NCBI RefSeq assembly: GCF_000002075.1
Contig: NW_004797534.1
Span: 530,625 to 594,624, forward strand
Source of the DNA: Aplysia californica
Lineage: Eukaryota > Mollusca > Gastropoda > Aplysiida > Aplysiidae
Length of the DNA stretch: 64,000 nt
Direction of reading: 5' to 3'
The notes under the pieces are model-generated. The model had not been told where the DNA came from, searched no databases, and was given only the letters and a program-made list of their open reading frames with translations. Shown here in pieces: positions 12,765 to 25,091 of this stretch. A program made the position numbers and the translations under genes. Every line of letters starts with the position of its first letter. Positions within the stretch are counted from its first letter, which is position 1.

Positions 12765-12822
12765 TATTTTTCTCCGAACGTTCGGAAAAATAGTGCCGAT
12801 CTTTATTTCTCCGAACGGTCTC
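12765..12822 (+). repeat. GTTCGGA...CCGAAC repeat unit, outer copy
   Basis: The unit starts GTTCGGAAAAATAGTGCC and ends CTCCGAAC. It begins within a perfect CCGAACGTTCGG palindrome. Two to three related units in the same orientation lie at 15628-15718, just inside the right arm of the large inverted repeat. Confidence 0.65.
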
Positions 12823-12945
12823 TGGCTTCCGGTCTCGTGATTTTTTGCCCATTTGCGAGAGTTCAGCGTCAACTTTTATTCTGCCTAAGCAAGGGCAAAG
12901 TCGGCGATTAAGAAAGTTGGAACGTTGACTCAACGTTTTCGTCAA

Positions 12946-13713
12946 GGCCACCACTATTCTCACCCCGGGTGAGAATAGCGCAGGCGAGTCTTTTGGCTAT
13001 TCTCACCCGGTGGGCGTTCACCGTTATAGCCTAGGCCAACCAGTGAAGCGTTTACCCTGAACCACAGAATTCTACACTACTGTGATAACAGAATTATAGA
13101 ATTCTGTGCTGTGAACAAATGTTCTAGATCTATTTCTACTGTTAGTGTTAGCTTAAAGGCGTGCAATTTTGTCTGTGGGCAGTGGAGAGAGAGAAAGAGA
13201 GAGAGAGAGTTGTAGCATGAGAACTTCCGGGCAAAACAAAATGGCGACCTGTGTAGTTCAGCTCGATTCAGAAAGTTAAATAGTCGTAGCATCTTTCTAC
13301 ACAACCAAATTAATTTAGTTTTGTTTTTTAACATCATTTTTAAACTTTGTTTTGGTCAATTTGATCGTCCACACCGATAGACAGTATACAGAGAGAGAGA
13401 GAGGGGAGGAGTAGATCTTGCGAGAACTTGCGGGCAAAACAAAATGGCGACCCCCGTAGTTCGGCTCGATTCGAAAAGTGAAATAGCCATAGCATCTTTG
13501 AAGACGATCAAATTAGCTTACTTTTGTGCTATAACGTAATTTTTTCTTGGCTTTTATCAATTCGATCATCCACACCGATAGACAGTATTCCAAAATGAGG
13601 AAAAACAGGTCTTGTTTCACACCGGGTGGGAATAGCCTACGCTGGCAAGTCTCACCCGGGGTAAGAGGTAGATCGTATTTTTATTCTCACCCCGGGTGAG
13701 AATAGCCACTTCC
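12946..13713 (+). repeat. Left arm of the foldback-like element
   Basis: Order from the outside: a palindrome CTATTCTCACC/GGGTGAGAATAG, a half copy, CACAGAATTCTACACTACTGTGATAAC, a GA run, module copy 1 (ATGGCGACC at 13241), module copy 2 (ATGGCGACC at 13444), then GGGTGGGAATAGCC and a final full palindrome near 13682-13707. About 768 bp. Confidence 0.85.
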
Positions 13714-13975
13714 TTTCGTCAAACTCTAAAAGTCGACTGTGACTGTGACTCTCACCTTGACTTTACATAGAGTGAAGCTATGACTTCCTGTGCTCTTACA
13801 GCCTAAGAGGTCATAGGTTTTGGGCTGACTACTTCTAAATTTAGCTTTTTGACTTACGGCTTCGGGAAACAAACGTTGTGGGGTTACTGTTAGCCTTTAA
13901 AAGTTTGTTTCTGCGCAAAATTTATTTAATATTACTTCGTTTTAAAAATCAGAATTGAGCTTAAAAATAATTCAT

Positions 13976-14001
13976 AGATCTAGATCTAGATCTAGATCTA
14001 T
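13976..14001 (+). repeat. (TAGATC)n microsatellite
   Basis: Four tandem TAGATC units. Shorter runs of the same hexamer occur at about 11920, 12170, 12727 and 15370, so this hexamer is a recurrent local motif. Confidence 0.8.
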
Positions 14002-14248
14002 AACCTGCATATTTATGTGTAATCAAGTGTTTTGATCTCATAATATATTATATTATAATTATTTATGTGTGTTTTTGCACATCTCTTGGAATTTGAACGA
14101 ATGCTATAATATTACAGTGAAGCTGACAAAATAACGGAAGACAGCCAAGACAGCAATCATTAGTTTTACAGTAATTGTTCCTGTGACGGTGACTGCGACT
14201 GGCGCGCCAGCACTGCACTGCGACGCTGCAGGCCAGCCAGCCTCGCCT

Positions 14249-14254
<6 letters not shown>

Positions 14255-14338
<84 letters not shown>

Positions 14339-14367
14339 CTCTCACACACCCACACACACACACACGG
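14255..14367 (+). repeat. (CA)n microsatellite
   Basis: A long CA tract with a short CTCTCT interruption, in the spacer of the foldback-like element. It generates spurious His/Thr and Val/Cys reading frames. Confidence 0.95.
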
Positions 14368-15627
14368 GCCTAAGTCTTGATCAAAACTTTTTTTTTTATT
14401 GGCTAGCTCTAACTTCGCTGCACCCACCACCAACGTTGACAGGCAGGGGAGGTTGGTCTTGATCAAGACAAGGCTATGTAACCGAGAGTCGAGAGTCGAG
14501 AGTCACGAGCGACTGGAAGATGAGGGTCACAGCGTCGATCTTGGGCTCACAGTCGACTGTCGACTAGTTGACTAGTAAAGTTGATTTTGCCCTGGACTGA
14601 TTCTGCCACTCTGCAAGGTCTGGGAAGGAGCAAATTTTTGGGTCTAGAGATCTATTTCAATTTTCAAAAACGTGAACATGAAAAAGAAAGGTTTCACAAC
14701 AGAATGAAATAAAAAAACAGAACAGCCCATAAACAATCACAAAAATTAACAAATAAGGGCGTGTGTCCACCTGTCCGAAGAAGATTGGCTGTTTTAACCG
14801 TAAATGTGCGTAATTAAAAAAAAAAAGTACAGGATATTGCATGTAAATTATGGAATCACACAAGGGGCCTGCCAGTGTCGGTACATGTAATCGGTTTTGA
14901 TGGAACGCTCTAACATAACTTATTTAAATCTATATATATTTAGAATCTAATGAAGATAGGAACATCAAATTAAAAGTTACACTTTACAACATCCTGCCCC
15001 TCCCTTTTCCCCAACAAAAAAACATTTATAGAAAAACAACACATCAGAACAATAACAAGAAAAAAAATTACACACCAACAAAATAAAACACCACAAAGAG
15101 GGAAAAATAAAAGAGGAACAGCAATACAAATTGTATATATAACTGTAATGTATTCAACAAATCAATGTGGTGACAACAAGTGAGAAAGAGACGAAGTGAA
15201 GCTAAATGAACTTTCTTTCAAAAGTAAAGAAGTTCGGTTTCTTTTTTTGTGTGACTTTTTTTCCCCGATTCGGAGACCAAAAAATCGAGCCACGATTGAT
15301 TGGTCGCGGCCACGACAAACGAAGAGATGCTAGTTCTATGTGTCGTTATCAATAACCCTCCACTCCATAGATCTAGACTAGATCTAGATCTAGACAGCAC
15401 ATGAGTGAACACAACACATTAAGTTTAAGAGAAGCATCCTTCTTAGGCAACATGTCATACCTGTAGCGAAAAACTGTTTGAAACTGTAGCATTTCTTTAT
15501 ATAAATATTTACTGCGGAAATTTTTTGGACCTATTGAACCTTATTGTATACGAACAATCTTTGGTAGGCCTATCATATAATTAAAGATCTTCGAAATTTG
15601 TTGAAAAGGATGTGATTTCAAAGTGTT

Positions 15628-15718
15628 CGGAGAAATAGTGCCCAGCTTTATTTTCCCGAACGTTCGGAGAAATAGTGCCCTGCTTTATTTTCCCGAGCAT
15701 TCGGAGAAATAGTGCAGG
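15628..15718 (+). repeat. GTTCGGAGAAATAGTGCC tandem repeat
   Basis: Three tandem units of about 38-40 bp, each GTTCGGAGAAATAGTGCC followed by a GCTTTATTTTCCCGAAC-type segment (the last is partial). Same orientation as the single unit at 12765-12822. Confidence 0.8.
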
Positions 15719-15886
15719 CCTATTATTATTTGCTGTCCAGTACTGCGTGTCAAAGAAACTTCAAGTGTGTGACAGTAACAAGACAATAACGTTACAATTC
15801 AATACAACGAGTAATAATGTCTATCTACAACAATGGCAATAGTCCCTATTCGCTATAAATTATATGATAATGACAGTTTTTTTTTC

Positions 15887-16670
15887 GGAAGTGGCTATCC
15901 TCACCCCGGGGTGAGAATAAAAATACGATTGACCTCTCTCCGCGGGTGAGACTTGCCAGCGTTGGCTATTCTCACCCAGTGTGAAACGAGACCTGTTTTT
16001 CCTAATTTCAGAATACTCTCTATCGGTTTGGATGATCAAATTGACAAAAGCAAAGAAAAAATGATGTTAGAGCACAAAAGTAAGCTAATTTGGTTGTCTA
16101 CAAAGATGCTATGACTATTTCACTTTTCGAATCGAGCCGAACTACAGGGGTCGCCATTTTGTTTTGCCCAGAAGTTCTCACAAGATCTACTCCTCGCCTC
16201 TCTCTCTCTCTCTCTCTCTGTCTCTTTCTGAATACTGTCTATCGGTGTGGACGATCAAATTGACCAAAACAAAGTTAAAAAATGATGTTAAAACACAATT
16301 TTAAGTAAATTAATTTGGTCGTCTACAAAGATGCTACGGCTATTTAACTTTCCGAATCGAGCCGAACTACACGGGTCGCCATTTTGTTTTGCCGGGAATT
16401 CTCGCGCTACTCCTCTCTCTTTCTTTCTCTCTCTCCACTGAACACAGACAAAATTGCAACGCTTTTAGGCTAACAGTAGTAACACAAGAGCGCTGGAAAG
16501 TTTGTTCACGGCACAGAATTCTACAATTCTGTTATCACAGTGTAGAATTCTGTGGTTCAGGGTGAACGCTACACTGGTTGCCTAGGCTATAACGGTGAAC
16601 GCACACCGGGTGAGAATAGCCAAAAGGCTCGCCTGTGCTATTCTCAGCCGGGGTGAGAATAAAGGTGGCC
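15887..16670 (-). repeat. Right arm of the foldback-like element
   Basis: This is the mirror image of the left arm, with the same module order in reverse complement. CT runs at 16197-16220 and 16410-16433 replace the GA runs. About 784 bp, so the arms differ by small indels. Confidence 0.85.
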
Positions 16671-16747
16671 TTTTTTTTCAGCACAGTGATGAAAGTAAGT
16701 TCAGACTACGACTTTGTACAACCAAGGCCAAAGTCCTTCTTCATATT

Positions 16748-17738
16748 GTGTCACGACGCAGTGTAATTAGGCGCTCGTCAATTTTTGGGCGTATGGAGTT
16801 ATTGGTGTCTTCTTAAAGATTATTCATTTGCCTTGCTTTCGATGAAAAAAATATCCATTTATCTTGAATAGAAGTCAAGATATTTGCGATTGAAAGAGGT
16901 GGGGTCGCTTGGTTTTAGAAGTAAAATTAGCGAGAAAATGGCCACCAAAGTTTGGTGACTTCCATAGCTTAATCCTGGAAGCGTGCAGACCCTATATAAG
17001 GGCATGAGCCGGGCTACCCGGGAATCGACTGAGAAGCGCGTAGGCCCTATATAAAGGACATAATAAGACGCAGACTTTTTTCAATGGAAAATGACGTGGT
17101 AAATTACAGGTCAAACTTATAAATAGTGACCAATGACTTTGCAAGTTATCTTGACCTCGTAGAGCGTCTCTTGGCCAAGATATCGATCGATAAAGTGACG
17201 CCGTCCAGCTGAGCGACTACATGCTATGTGTTATCACTTGTTTCGCGGTGCTGATGTACTAATTGTTGAGTTTATCGCGTTTTGCCCTTTGTTTGTATTT
17301 ATTTGATCGCTGATCATTTTTGAATGGCTCATTCTATTAGCTTTAAGAAAATATATGGTTTTATATCATCTGTTGAGCCGTAAATGGTATTTTTCAGTAG
17401 CAGGTGTATAAATCTCGGGTATCTCAGTTGATCCCCCCCCCCCCCCCCACCAAAGCCCCATGTTTACAACCGATCGGCCGTGGCCGTGGGGCATTTTTGC
17501 GGGTTACTTCTGGTGAAACGCTGAGCGCTTCTAGGGTTAAGAATCCATGGAACTTGCACATTTACATTTTTTGTGCCTTTGATCAACTTTTTTCCATAAA
17601 ATCCATGTATAAAAATGTTTTTGAATTGACATGCAAGGTGTTGAGCCAAAAAACAAAAATTCAAAAAAAAATGTCCAAACTGACAGAAAAATGCTGATTT
17701 CTCGGATTTCATTACTTTGATGAGCGCCGGATTCCACA
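16748..17738 (+). mobile_element. MITE family with GGCGCTCGTCAA ends, long copy
   Basis: The left end reads TCACGACGCAGTGTAATTAG then GCGCTCGTCAATTTTTGGG. The right end in reverse complement reads GTGGAATCCGGCGCTCATCA. Shorter relatives lie at 52354-52790 and 61900-62345. Compared with the 52-kb copy this one has an extra block of about 560 bp (16985-17550), with two CCCTATATAA words and a poly-C run. Confidence 0.65.
16985..17550 (+). other. Extra block inside the MITE, with two TATA-like words
   Basis: CCCTATATAAGGGC (about 16990) and GCCCTATATAAAGG (about 17044) sit 54 bp apart in similar surroundings. This block is absent from the 52-kb copy of the host MITE. A poly-C run lies at 17432-17448. 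There is no coding evidence; the TATA words are only suggestive. Confidence 0.4.
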
Positions 17739-18527
17739 ATTATGCCTCACATTTGATTTTATAAGATGATTGGCTATTTATACTGTGTACTTTAGTATAA
17801 TGAATAGTACTTTCTTGTGCACATTGTAGGGATGATGTAGGTAGAAGGCTGCAGCCAAGTGGCTGATGGCCACCTTATAGGCTGTGATGGAACTGAATGA
17901 ATGAGTCTCAGTTATTGAATGGTTATTATCTTTTTAACAATTTTTTTTTTTTTGGTGGAAGGACAATACTAAGTTATATAAATAAATGTCTGGAAAGTGT
18001 AAATATTTGAATGCCGCTTCAACACCACATGCTTCTCCTCATTACATTGTGCATTGAGACCAAACTTGAAAGAATCAAAACATTTATGTGTTATAAGTTA
18101 AATTTATATTTGTGCCTGTATGTGACTGCATGTGTCAAATAATTTGATGAAAAATGATGGTGCAATTAATGTTGATATGCCAAACTGCCATTGAATAGGC
18201 TACCAAATAAACGAAGAACCTGAGGCATACAAAGATAAAAGTCAGGTCTATTGGGGTGTATCCATCTGATAGAACAAGAAGAACGTATAAAGAGCTGAAA
18301 GTCATGAGTTGGTTTTTCAAACTTATGGGAAAGCTTTGATGATGTTCATTACATTTACAGGGCTTTGATTTGGCAAACTAAACTAATCATTGTCATTACT
18401 TACAGCCAAGCTAGTCAGCCTAAAATAAGTTTCTCTGGTTCCGACTTCTTCTAATGACATGGATGAATTGGAGGATAGCCATCATAGACTCTCTATCATT
18501 ATTTGCTCTTAGTAACAAAATCAGATT

Positions 18528-18900
18528 GTAGCAGTGATTGACAAGGAATCCTGCACTAAGTCAGAAATTTGCAAGAGATTTGGTATACCTATTTCAATGC
18601 TTTCCATATAACTTTATTTTAAAAATGGAGATAAAATTGAAAACGCCAGCATTGGATTTCAACTTTACAGAAAGCGAGCAAACTTTGCCTAATTTGCAAA
18701 CATTGAGCTAGTGTTCTTTCAATGGTTATAGCAGCATGTGTCATGTCTCTTCCTATCTGTGGTCTCATCTTGATGACAAAAGCAGATGAAATTGCAAAGG
18801 AACGTGCCCTTGACTTAACATCCACCGCAAAATGATTGGACAAGTTCAAAATGAGACACAGCATCACAAAAAAACCCACAACTGTGTGGAAAATCAAATG
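18528..18900 (+). pseudogene. Relic of Tigger/pogo-type transposase N-terminus
   Basis: Reading across small disruptions, the plus strand shows IVAVIDKESCTKSEICKRFG followed by IPISMLSI. A weaker stretch near 18645-18720 (IENASIGFQ...RKRANF) follows, then KADEIAKERALDLTSTAK, a TGA, and LDKFKMRHSITKK. The order and spacing match the paired helix-turn-helix (CENP-B N-terminal plus CENP-B DNA-binding) of Tigger/pogo transposases. At least two in-frame stops are present and no catalytic DDE region follows. It ends 56 bp before a TIR element. Confidence 0.65.
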
Positions 18901-18955
18901 TGCCACACTAAATTTGTTAGAGATTTACTTTCTAACCATTGAACAGTCACAATTA

Positions 18956-19748
18956 CAGTGGGTGTCGCATTCAATGAGGTTGCCAGGACCGGCTTGTTGT
19001 CCTCGTTGGATCCGACCTCTCGTTGAATGTGACTAAGGCTAAAGTAAAGAAAGGGGACAAGTTATTATAGTACATGTATACGATGTACTAATACCAGTAA
19101 TTAAAACTGTTGTCCCCCCTGATGGTAAAAATCTCAAACAGCATCCGTATGCGCGTGTTTGAGCTGTGTGCTGGCCGTCATTTCTGCATGAAAATTTTTT
19201 TTTTTTCCGGAACACTTCTCATGCGGAAACATACCCTCTCACATCTAGGCCTAGATGTCTACATAAAGTAAAGGTGGCGGCTCGGATTATCTGATCAGGG
19301 GAAGAAAAGAAAATCGAAATAATGAAGGTCTCGATCTAGACATAGATCTACCCATCCACAGTTCATCCAGTTTCGCACAGCCCGCATCGCGTTCCCACCC
19401 ACCCCCTCCCATCCCTGCCGTAGGTCAACCCTCGCCCATCCTCATGGCTTTGGGGCGCTATATCACGAGGCACACTAGAGCTAGCAATACAATATGTTCA
19501 GAATTGATGATGGGTCTTGTGCTTCGCGTGAGATGGAGAGAAAGGAGAAAAATTCTTCGCTTTTGAGGCCTCTAATTGCTTTTATTTGGTTATCGCGACC
19601 TCGTTGAAAGCGACTTAGGTCTGTTTGCAACCTCGTTGGAGCTGACGTACATACAAAGAGATATAGAGGAAAAAATCGGGGATTAAGGATTACCTCGTTG
19701 GAGCTGACTTTTCGTTGAATGTAACCTCGTTGAATGCGACACCCACTG
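18956..19748. mobile_element. TA-flanked TIR element, CAGTGGGTGTCGC family
   Basis: It begins CAGTGGGTGTCGCATTCAA and ends in the reverse complement (GAATGCGACACCCACTG), with TA on both sides; 793 bp. The word CCTCGTTGGA/CCTCGTTGAA with a following YGAC is iterated about six times in the two subterminal regions. There is no coding capacity, so it is non-autonomous. TA target sites and CAGT ends fit pogo/Tigger elements. Confidence 0.8.
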
Positions 19749-20060
19749 TACTACCTTTGATTTTTTCTATATCCTTTATCATTTTATCAGTTTACCTGAA
19801 TTATGAATAAGTCAAACACATTTTGCAAATTCCCAACACGTTTGAATTTTACGTGCCCTACTGTAATATATATACATGCTTACTCACCAGACTTTTGATT
19901 GAATGAGTTTACAGCTAATCTATAATTTTGCTGTGGTTAAAGGTCAAGGGTAAAATGCACTATTTTCTGTATCTTGTTATTGAAGTAACTATTGCCGAAA
20001 AATAAATTAGTGCCAAAATCTATTTATATTATGTTGATAATCATGTGTCCTTTCCATCAG

Positions 20061-20110
20061 GTCAATGGTGCTGGAACAAATAATCTTCATTATTAACACT
20101 GACAGCAGCC
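20061..20110 (+). other. POP7: Probable POP7 5' UTR part
   Basis: A pyrimidine-rich acceptor TCCTTTCCATCAG ends at 20060, just before the 50 bases upstream of the POP7 start codon. This suggests a non-coding first exon further upstream, whose position I could not identify. Confidence 0.4.
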
Positions 20111-20172
20111 ATGCAGGCAGACACCTCTATTGATGAAGAAGAATACACTCTGAGGAAGCGTCTGCCACCAAG
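20111..20172 (+). CDS. POP7: Ribonuclease P/MRP subunit p20 (RPP20), coding exon 1
   Basis: The exon starts at ATG 20111 and encodes MQADTSIDEEEYTLRKRLPP plus part of an Arg codon, ending AAG|GTATGAAT. The segment EYTLRKRLP followed by an Arg is the conserved N-terminal signature of RPP20 (the human protein has EYTLRKRLPSR). RPP20 is an Alba-fold protein that pairs with RPP25 and binds the P3 domain of RNase P and RNase MRP RNA. These enzymes act in tRNA 5' processing and pre-rRNA processing, mainly in the nucleus and nucleolus. Confidence 0.93.
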
Positions 20173-20271
20173 GTATGAATGATCTTATGTAAGAGACAGT
20201 GAGAAAAGCTGGGAATCATGGGCTTAGTAGAGTTCAGCTGTAAAAATTGGGTTTAATGTTAATTACAATTA

Positions 20272-20458
20272 TAGTTCAGCCTCTCTTTAACGACATCGTC
20301 AAGACCAGAAAAAAATGTTTTTATAGAGAGTTGTCGTTATAAAGAGGCAACCAAAAATTACTAATGATATATAAGGAAAAAATCGAGAACTGGACACCAT
20401 GTCGCTGTATACAGAGGATGTCGTTATATGGAAGGTCGTTATAGAGAGGCTGCACTGT
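20272..20458. mobile_element. Short MITE, CAGCCTCTCT ends
   Basis: The left end GTTCAGCCTCTCTTTAACGAC matches the reverse complement of the right end, CAGTGCAGCCTCTCTATAACG. It is about 187 bp, non-coding, and lies in the POP7 intron. The interior again repeats the word GTCGTTATA, as in the other CAGT-ended families. Confidence 0.7.
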
Positions 20459-20619
20459 TAACAAGTTTTGAAGAATGGGATGGAGGGTCAATTCAGTAGA
20501 ATGTATTTTCATCATTTTCTTATCCCATTAATCTTCTCTTCTGTTAAGTGAGGTAATTAAGATTAAGAATGGCAATAATGTTTCCTAATGTTGTCACTAG
20601 AAAAGTGAATGACTTCATT

Positions 20620-22142
<1,523 letters not shown>

Positions 22143-22254
22143 TCATTTGACCTTGCTTTACAGGCTGAGTTAAAAAAAACCCCCAACAACTGTGGAGTTC
22201 TTATTTCTTGTGACAGTGACATTATATTCAAAGTATTTTTTAATAATTTTTTTT

Positions 22255-22490
22255 TTTTGGGTAAGTGTTTTACGGCGCTCGCAACTGCATAAGGTCATAT
22301 GAGCACACAGGACCCACTGAACATTATCAGTTGGTAGGAAATTTTGAATTTTGCATGGGTGGCGGCCGAAGCCTACTCTTATTGATTTTGGACCACCAAG
22401 GAATATTTAACGTGTGCAACTTGCACACATGGGACCTTTGAGATTTTTCGCCCTTGTCCTAGAAGGCTAGGTATAGATTTTTCCTACTAT
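22255..22490 (-). mobile_element. Repeat bearing the shared LINE 3' tail
   Basis: On the minus strand the 3' end reads CATATGACCTTATGCAGTTG then CGAGCGCCGTAAAAC, identical to the tail of the I/Nimb-like LINE copies at 57668 and 63430. The 5' part (TTCTAGGACAAGGGCGAAAA...) differs from the SINE heads elsewhere in the window, so it is either a third tail-bearing family or another piece of LINE 3' UTR. Confidence 0.6.
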
Positions 22491-23187
22491 AAGATCAGGG
22501 GTGTGGCTGAAAGACAGAAGCAGGAGCCAGACAGTAGCAGTAAAAAGGCTGCAGAAAGAGTCAGGAGCCCAGAGGAGGAGGGCAAAGGAGGTGAGGGGGT
22601 GGGGGAAGAAAGTGGAGACGAAAGCAAACGAAAGCATTGCTAGACAGCAGGAAAAAGGGTTAAGGAGACAATTTCAGAGAAGAACAATTTCCGTTGCTAT
22701 CCGCGACATATTGAATGAGAGGTGGACACGGTAGCCTCTTGGCCACGAGAGTCCCCCATTCACAGAAGGCCTACTGATGATAACCAACCCTTCCAGCCCC
22801 ATGCATGTACATTTTCAGCAGCGCTTGTACCTCCCACCGCCCCAAGAGTGTATATTTTCAGTTTCCGGAGATACCGAATTTGCGCAGTTTTCGAAATTAG
22901 TGAACCTAATTAAACTTTAATTTTCACAATATTTGTTCATTTACCTTTAAACATTGTTATATGTTATTATCTAAACGACATTACTAAGATACATCAGTTT
23001 TTAGAATGCATGCTTCTTTTTCTGAAATACTGCTGCATTGGCTGGGACTGGGGTTTGGGAGTGCACAAAAAATGGCTAGGGACGGAAGTGTTAAGGAAAA
23101 ATGAACTGAATTTGTAAGTCTTTTACATTCACAGCTCTTTCATCAACTAAGATATAAAGTACTGGTAGAGTGTGAAAGAATGAAATA
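22491..23187. other. Intronic stretch, nothing recognised
   Basis: POP7 intron sequence between repeats. A purine-rich patch at 22510-22690 opens a short frame without any recognisable motif. I see no gene or clear element. Confidence 0.4.
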
Positions 23188-24050
23188 CAGTCGAACCTGT
23201 GTAAGACGGAATCGCAAGGGAGCCAGAAAAAAATTAGGTCTTAGACATGTTCCGTCTTTGACAAGGGAATTTAGGGGGATATTGAGGTTGGGGGGTTGGG
23301 GAAGGTTCCAAGGCCCAGCCGGTCGGATCAAGAATGGCTTGTCGGATTAGCAAGCAGTGGTCAAAACTTCACACCTCTCAATTGCTATCCTGTCTGATAA
23401 TAACATGCGTCAGTCTTACTTATTCAATTACCACCAGTGCTTGCCTTTCATAGGACCACTGTTTCACCTATTAAAAACGGAAACGTTTGAATATCTCCTT
23501 TTCTTCCACCCTTAACCCCACCCACCAATGCCACCCTTCACTGCCATCATTGTAACAAGGATTCGAGGAACTCTTTCTCGGCTGGCCGTACGATCAGGGC
23601 GGCAGGCATTGGTCAATCTAATTTCACACCTCTGGCTTCTGGACCCAGGAAAGTTTATGTAGAGGCTCGCTACTCGAGCACTCTCACGGGCAGTTGTGAG
23701 ATTTCACAATCACACTACACTGACCATCTGCATCGCTCAGGGCTCACATGATGGGGTAACATCTACCCCCAAATTGCACCCCTACTCCCCTTTCTCGCCC
23801 TGCGGCATGGCCATAGCGTTAAGTTTAGAGCGGGCGGAACCAAATTTGTGAGTTTTGTTTTAAATCAGGGCTGTGTGGGCAAAGCATTTTCAGTCTTAGA
23901 CAGGTGAAACCCTCGGAAGGGAGCAGATTTTTCTTTCCGTGTCCACGTTGGACAGGTTTCCGTTTTATACAGGTAATTAAAGAGGAATGTATCAAGGGGG
24001 GAGCGGGGAGATTCCGTTAAGACAGGTTTCCGTTAAGGCAGGTTCGACTG
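23188..24050. mobile_element. TA-flanked TIR element, CAGTCGAACCTG family
   Basis: It starts CAGTCGAACCTGTGTAAGAC and ends CAGGTTCGACTG, with TA on both sides; 863 bp. Words of the type GACAGGTTTCCGTTTTA are repeated near the right end, and TTCCGTCTT near the left. Non-coding. Confidence 0.8.
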
Positions 24051-24153
24051 TATTTGTGAACACTTCAGATACATAAGGTACAGTATCATATGCTAAATAA
24101 GCAATTTGGAAAAATAAGAAAGAAATGTGAACAAATTTACCTATTGCTTACTA

Positions 24154-25091
24154 CAGTAGTCTCCGCCTAAGATCCCTCCGCTTACGATCCCGGTTCGCTT
24201 AAGATCCCGCTGTTTTAGGAAAACAGAATTTTTACTATACAAAAGTCACCCCTAAGATCCCGCTCTGATGGTCTACATTCGGCTAAGATCCCGCATTTCA
24301 GATCATAATTTGCTAAACAAAAACCCGGGCGGGACAGCCGATCAACCAAGAGTGAAAAGTTGAGATCAATAAACTGTCCGTCGTGTCAAAGATCAGCCAC
24401 TATTGTGAATGTGATCACATACACGTTGTAAAACTCGATGAAGCGATACAATGTTTGCCCCAGACGGGATCACACCGGGGTGTGAACTGACCGACACGTT
24501 TGTTTTCCTCACATATCGCACTCACACCTGAGCTCGCCCCCTAAACTTACATCACTCGCTGGGTAGGTAGGGCCTACACGTTCTCTCCAGGCGGGATCAC
24601 ATCGAACCGTGAACTCTTCCTTGACCATTGCAGCAGTTGTCTCTTCTCCCGAATTTGCGAGACAGACTGAATTTTAATTGGTGCGTTCACAACGTAATGG
24701 TCTGTAACGACAAAGGCGGTTTGGAGGGGGGGGGGGGACTCGGTCAGAGATGGAAAGCCATACATTTTTGACAGGTAAAGAGGAGGGGCAACTGGATAAG
24801 CGTAGATCTTGAGACTCATGATAGGATAATAAGTGAAAATGGCACGCCTCATCCCACTATACACTGTGTTAGGTCATCAAGGTTAACCACTGTTTGCCCG
24901 CCATAAGTCATAAACCCACCAAGGGGTCACGCCAGTTCATTGTAGGGTGGAGGCAGACCGTTTTACCGATTGTGAGCCTTAATATGGGTCTCCATAGATT
25001 CTTCCCTGGGTTCATCGGTTAAGATCCCGGTTCGCCTTAGATCCCGCATTTCCTTGCTCCCGAGCACCGGGATCTTAGGCGGAGACTACTG
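24154..25091. mobile_element. TA-flanked TIR element, CAGTAGTCTCCGCC family, GATCCCG subtype
   Basis: It starts CAGTAGTCTCCGCCTAAGAT and ends in its reverse complement (GGCGGAGACTACTG), flanked by TA; 938 bp. The word TAAGATCCCG is iterated at least six times near the left end and three times near the right. The outermost 17 bases are the same as in the elements at 33493 and 39163, but the iterated inner word differs (there it is AAACGCACGCTCCG). Located just upstream of POP7 exon 2. Confidence 0.85.

Larger units (their letters stand above)
12946..16670. mobile_element. Large foldback-like inverted-repeat element
   Basis: The left arm (12946-13713) and right arm (15887-16670) are reverse complements with scattered mismatches, starting GGCCACC and ending GGTGGCC, around a spacer of about 2.2 kb. 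Each arm holds several copies of a palindromic word of the type CTATTCTCACCCCGGGTGAG. Each also holds two direct copies of a module of about 190 bp (CACACCGATAGACAGTAT, a GA/CT run, GGGCAAAACAAAATGGCGAC, GTAGTTCGGCTCGATTC, a Leu/Lys-rich AT segment). Long inverted arms made of smaller repeats are characteristic of foldback transposons. No transposase was seen and no target duplication could be fixed, so the class is inference. It lies between the two 5' ends of the divergent zinc-finger and POP7 genes. Confidence 0.8.

Noticed and set aside
14063-14466. Cys/Val and His/Thr frames near 14.2 kb
   Set aside because: They are products of the CA microsatellite; no flanking coding signal.
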